Positions 61,226 through 64,000 of a stretch of 64,000 nucleotides of DNA are shown in pieces. Made by a program: the position numbers and the translations under genes. The DNA is from Pseudonocardia oroxyli (GTDB lineage Bacteria > Actinomycetota > Actinomycetes > Mycobacteriales > Pseudonocardiaceae), in assembly GCF_900102195.1 (NCBI RefSeq), contig NZ_FNBE01000015.1:1-64000 (forward strand), written 5' to 3'. Position 1 is the first letter of the stretch, and the number at the start of each line of letters is the position of its first letter. The notes under the pieces are model-generated. The model worked only from the letters and a program-made list of their open reading frames with translations, was not told the origin of the DNA and made no database searches.

Positions 61226-62056
61226 CTACGCCGCCCGGTGTCGGGCGTGGAAGACCGTGTAGACCGCGAACACCACCAGCCCCGCCGCGAGGACGAGGAG
61301 CACCGCGGGTCCCACGGTGTGCTCGGCCAGGCCCTTGAGGGCCGCGTCGAGCCCGACGGGCTGGGCGGGGTCGTGCTGCACCGCCGCGACCACCAACAGA
61401 CCACCGGAGAGCAGGTAGACGGTCCCGAGCGCGGTCCAGCCGATCCGGCCCAGCCGCAGGACCAGCAGCGAGCGCCGCAGCCCGGCCCCGCGCAGGTCGA
61501 GATCGCGGTGGAAGGCGCCGCTGAGCCCCCGGTAGGCCGCGTACCCCGCGACCGTCATCACGCCGAGCCCGGCGGCCCCGAGCAGCCAGGGGCCGCCGGG
61601 GAGCGCCAGCAGCAGGGACGGCAGCGGGGGCGTCGACGGGTCGGCACCGCCGTCCGCCGCCACGTCCGCGGCCGTCTTCGCCAGCAGCGCGTAGACCACG
61701 GCCTCGGCCAGGTCGACGGCGGTGCGCCGCACCCGCGCCGCCCGCGGCAGGCCCCGGTGTCCGACCGCCGCGTGCAGGAGCCGGTCGACCACCAACGCGG
61801 CCAGCCCGCCGACCACCAGCCACAGCAGGACACGGCCCGCACCCGTGGCCGCGACGGCCTGCAGCGCGCCCGTCTTGTCGGCCTTGTCCGCCTGCCCGCC
61901 CGTCCCGACGGCGATGCGCACCGCGAGCACCGCGATCAGCAGGTGCACGAGCCCGTAGGCGGCGAGCCCGACCCGGGCGAGCACGTCGAGCGCGGGGTGG
62001 TCGGCCACCCGCTCGGCACGTCCACGGGCCCGAGCGGTGACGGCGTCGTCGGTCAC
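61226..62056 (-). CDS. DUF1206 membrane protein
   Basis: 276 residues with three internally similar units, each with a pair of membrane helices preceded by an arginine-rich or G-R/G-Y motif (VLARVGLAAYGLVHLLIAVL, GVMTVAGYAAYRGLSGAF, LRLGRIGWTALGTVYLLSGG). This is the DUF1206 architecture, common in actinobacteria. Function unknown. Confidence 0.88.
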   Translation of the reverse strand: MTDDAVTARARGRAERVADHPALDVLARVGLAAYGLVHLLIAVLAVRIAVGTGGQADKADKTGALQAVAATGAGRVLLWLVVGGLAALVVDRLLHAAVGHRGLPRAARVRRTAVDLAEAVVYALLAKTAADVAADGGADPSTPPLPSLLLALPGGPWLLGAAGLGVMTVAGYAAYRGLSGAFHRDLDLRGAGLRRSLLVLRLGRIGWTALGTVYLLSGGLLVVAAVQHDPAQPVGLDAALKGLAEHTVGPAVLLVLAAGLVVFAVYTVFHARHRAA

Positions 62057-62153
62057 CGCGTCAGGATGTCAGCCCCGCGGGCCTCCGGCACTCGCCGGAC
62101 CGGCCGCTGTGGGCGGGATCCCGCGCTCGGGTCCGGCACACGGCGCCGGCCTT

Positions 62154-63389
62154 TCAGATCCGGTCGAAGAACGCGGCCAGGTCGCCGTGGACCGCGGGGG
62201 GCTCGACGACCAGGGTCTCGGACCCGAACCCGCCGCGGTGCCCCCGCCGCGCCCGACCCAGCGCCCGCGTCGAGCGCAGCAGGGCCAGCGGCGCGCCGGC
62301 GGGCGAGTGCAGCGCCACGCACCCCAGATCCTCGTCGACCAGCCGGGCCATCGCCGCCGCCAGCGCGGTCGGCGGCAGCACGCCGGTCACGTGGAGCCGG
62401 GCCCGCGCGCGGCGGAGCTGGTCGAGCGACCACTCCCCCTCCTGCACCGCGGGGCCGTAGAGCTCGGCCGGGCCCCCGCGGATCCGCAGGTCCCGGTGGG
62501 TCTGCCGGAGCAGCGCGTGCCGGGTGCGGATCGGGTCGGCGGCCGGGTCGACGTCGACGAGCACGTCCGCCACCGCGACCGGCAGCGGCGCCCCGCGGGT
62601 GTGCGGCTCGGGGATCAGCGCGGCCAGGCGCGCGGACTCGCGGTCCTTCACCGCGGGATCGGCGGCCCGCCCGCCCCAGTCCACACCGTCGTGCCAGGCC
62701 ACCGCGCCGCGCTCGCGGACCAGGACGGCGCCCGCGTTCCAGGCGCGGTAGGCCAGGTCCCAGTCCTCCCCGCCGTAGCCGACGAAGCGCTCGTCGAACC
62801 CGCCGACGTCGTCGAACAGGGTCCGGCGGCAGGCCAGGACCGCGCTGATCACGTGGCGGAAGCTGCGCCCGTCGGCGTCGAGGAGGTCGCGGGTCCGGGC
62901 GTAGGCCTCATCGAGCCAGGCGGGGTCGGGCAGCCGCGGGGCCGAGCGCGGGTCGGCCCCGGGCGGCAGCGCCGACAGGTCGGCGTGACACCGCCGCCCG
63001 ACGGCGAGGACGTCGCCGCACAGCGCCGCCCGCGCGGTCAGCACGGCGAGACAGTCCGGCTCGGGCACGGTGTCGGCGTCGAGGAAGACGAGGATCTCGC
63101 CGCGGACGTGGCGGGCGCCGAGGTTGCGCGCGGCGGCGGCCCGGAACCCCCGGTCCTCCTGGGTGACCACCCGCACGCCCGCCGGAACCTGCGGGAGGTG
63201 CCGCGACCCGTCGTCCGCGACGACGACGTCCACCGGCGGCAGGGTCTGGTCGGCCAGCGCGGCGAGCGTGCGGGCGAGCAGGCGGGCCTGTTCGTAGTGG
63301 CAGACCACCACGCCGACCTCGGGCCGCGGGGCGGTGCGCGGGTCGAGCAGGTCCCACCGGTTCCCCGGGACGGACCGGTCGCTCAGCAT
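62154..63389 (-). CDS. GT2-family glycosyltransferase
   Basis: 411 residues from ATG 63389. N-terminal GT-A fold: PEVGVVVCHYEQARLLARTL, DVVVADDGSRHLP, FRAAAARNLGARHVRGEI and the metal-binding LVFLDADTVPEPD. The middle segment DVGGFDERFVGYGGEDWDLA is the galactosyltransferase-type acceptor/ED motif. The C-terminal ~130 residues form an additional domain. Probably acts in cell-surface polysaccharide or glycolipid synthesis. Overlaps the upstream glycosyltransferase gene by seven bases. Confidence 0.9.
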   Translation of the reverse strand: MLSDRSVPGNRWDLLDPRTAPRPEVGVVVCHYEQARLLARTLAALADQTLPPVDVVVADDGSRHLPQVPAGVRVVTQEDRGFRAAAARNLGARHVRGEILVFLDADTVPEPDCLAVLTARAALCGDVLAVGRRCHADLSALPPGADPRSAPRLPDPAWLDEAYARTRDLLDADGRSFRHVISAVLACRRTLFDDVGGFDERFVGYGGEDWDLAYRAWNAGAVLVRERGAVAWHDGVDWGGRAADPAVKDRESARLAALIPEPHTRGAPLPVAVADVLVDVDPAADPIRTRHALLRQTHRDLRIRGGPAELYGPAVQEGEWSLDQLRRARARLHVTGVLPPTALAAAMARLVDEDLGCVALHSPAGAPLALLRSTRALGRARRGHRGGFGSETLVVEPPAVHGDLAAFFDRI

Positions 63390-64000
63390 CGGCCCGCCGC
63401 CGCCCGGCTCCGGAGGACGTCGCGGTAGAGCGCGCGGTGCGCCGCACCCACGTCCGGCCAGGCGGGCGGTGTGTCGAGCCACGTCGTGGCCGGGTGCGCC
63501 ACGGCCCGGTCGAGTGCCGCGGCGAGGTCCGCGGTCGGGGCGAGCGCCCCGGTGTCCGCCGCGACCTCGTCCGCGTACGCCCCCGCGGCGGTGACCGGGC
63601 GACGGCCGTGGGCCAGCCAGGCCAGCAGCGACCCGCTGGCACTCACCCCGGGGTTGGCGACGAACGGCACCGTCGCGGCGCGCGCCGCGGCGGCCAGTTC
63701 CGCGTCGGTCAACGCTCCGGTGACCAGCACGCCCGCGGGCGCGGTGTGCCCCGGCGCGACCGCGCCCGCCGCGACCACCCGCACCCCGCGGCCCGCGGCC
63801 AGGTCCAGGGCCAGGTCGTGGCCCTTGCCCGGGTACACGAAGCCGAGCACGACCAGCGAGGGCCGCTGCGCCCACGCCGGCGCCGGGGCGGGCCGCGCCG
63901 GGAGTGGGAGCGGCAGCGGGATCACGCGGGCCAGGGCGCCCGCGACCCGGCGGACCCGCTCGGCCTCGTGCCGCGAGGAGACCACGACCGCGTCGGCGCA
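63383..64000 (-). CDS. glycosyltransferase (GT4-type), 5' end cut by window
   Basis: The frame is open to the window edge. The visible 205 residues are the C-terminal half of a GT-B enzyme: ADAVVVSSRHEAERVR, LVVLGFVYPGKGHDLALDLA, TGALTDAELAAAARAATVPF and VSASGSLLAWLAHGRRPV, the usual acceptor/nucleotide-sugar site region, although the canonical E-x(7)-E motif is degenerate. Coupled to the GT2 gene downstream, so they probably work on the same glycan. Confidence 0.85.
   Translation of the reverse strand, partial: CADAVVVSSRHEAERVRRVAGALARVIPLPLPLPARPAPAPAWAQRPSLVVLGFVYPGKGHDLALDLAAGRGVRVVAAGAVAPGHTAPAGVLVTGALTDAELAAAARAATVPFVANPGVSASGSLLAWLAHGRRPVTAAGAYADEVAADTGALAPTADLAAALDRAVAHPATTWLDTPPAWPDVGAAHRALYRDVLRSRAAAGRC

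Noticed and set aside
1..64000. CRISPR array, rRNA genes, integrase gene
   Set aside because: I looked for regularly spaced direct repeats, rRNA-like blocks and a tyrosine or serine recombinase and saw none.

Overview
The window is high-GC actinobacterial DNA. Gene content (SCO6880-type conjugation genes, prim-pol/GntR modules, LGFP repeats, FCD-type GntR regulators, DUF1206) and codon use suggest a Pseudonocardiaceae genome, most like Pseudonocardia; the genus is an inference.

Positions 1 to about 45411 look like most of an integrated conjugative element. Its right end is marked by a 47-bp 3' fragment of a tRNA-Leu(CAA)-like gene (45365-45411) with no 5' half, as expected for attR of an element that entered the 3' end of that tRNA. 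The intact tRNA and the integrase should lie left of position 1; no integrase is visible. Inside, in order: an uncertain minus-strand pair (1-1355); a secreted LGFP-repeat protein with a C-terminal NucA/NucB-type DNase domain, facing a possible inhibitor gene (1469-4589); an insertion-sequence cluster (4864-8353: a frameshifted IS21 element fused to an IS256 remnant, and an intact IS630 element); an MFS transporter and remnants of a GNAT and a GntR gene; a type IV secretion operon (10665-18236) with VirB6-like, SCO6880, VirB4-like and VirD4-like proteins, a DUF4913 protein and a cell-wall peptidase; an IS1380 element with a CTAG target duplication; a lower-GC segment (20.7-22.3 kb) with two unknown genes; a decayed control/replication block (22.4-24.7 kb); a complete Tad/Flp-type pilus operon (24920-35856); and a relaxase operon (35861-38474).

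The element's cargo (38.8-44.2 kb, lower GC) holds a GIY-YIG protein, a three-gene minus-strand operon that looks like a ribosomal-peptide (graspetide) system, a divergent RuvC-like/protein-kinase pair and an unknown gene. The graspetide-like operon is the most notable item. An MvdC/MvdD-like ATP-grasp ligase is preceded by a 144-residue protein carrying the motif T-x-V-R-x-E four times between proline-rich linkers, and followed by a three-helix membrane protein.

From 45412 to the end the DNA looks chromosomal: a CPBP protease, an SDR/MarR pair sharing an operator motif, a catabolic cluster (MHS transporter, PEP-mutase/isocitrate-lyase-type enzyme, D-2-hydroxyacid dehydrogenase, QsuB-like dehydratase/dioxygenase, FAD/Fe-S D-lactate-dehydrogenase-like protein, two FCD-GntR regulators and a TetR regulator), then a DUF1206 membrane protein and two glycosyltransferases, the last cut by the window end. 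Several genes here carry internal deletions (a flavin monooxygenase stub, a 2Fe-2S protein fragment, an enoyl-CoA hydratase lacking its centre, a GlxA-like regulator lacking half its HTH), so this part of the chromosome appears to be decaying.
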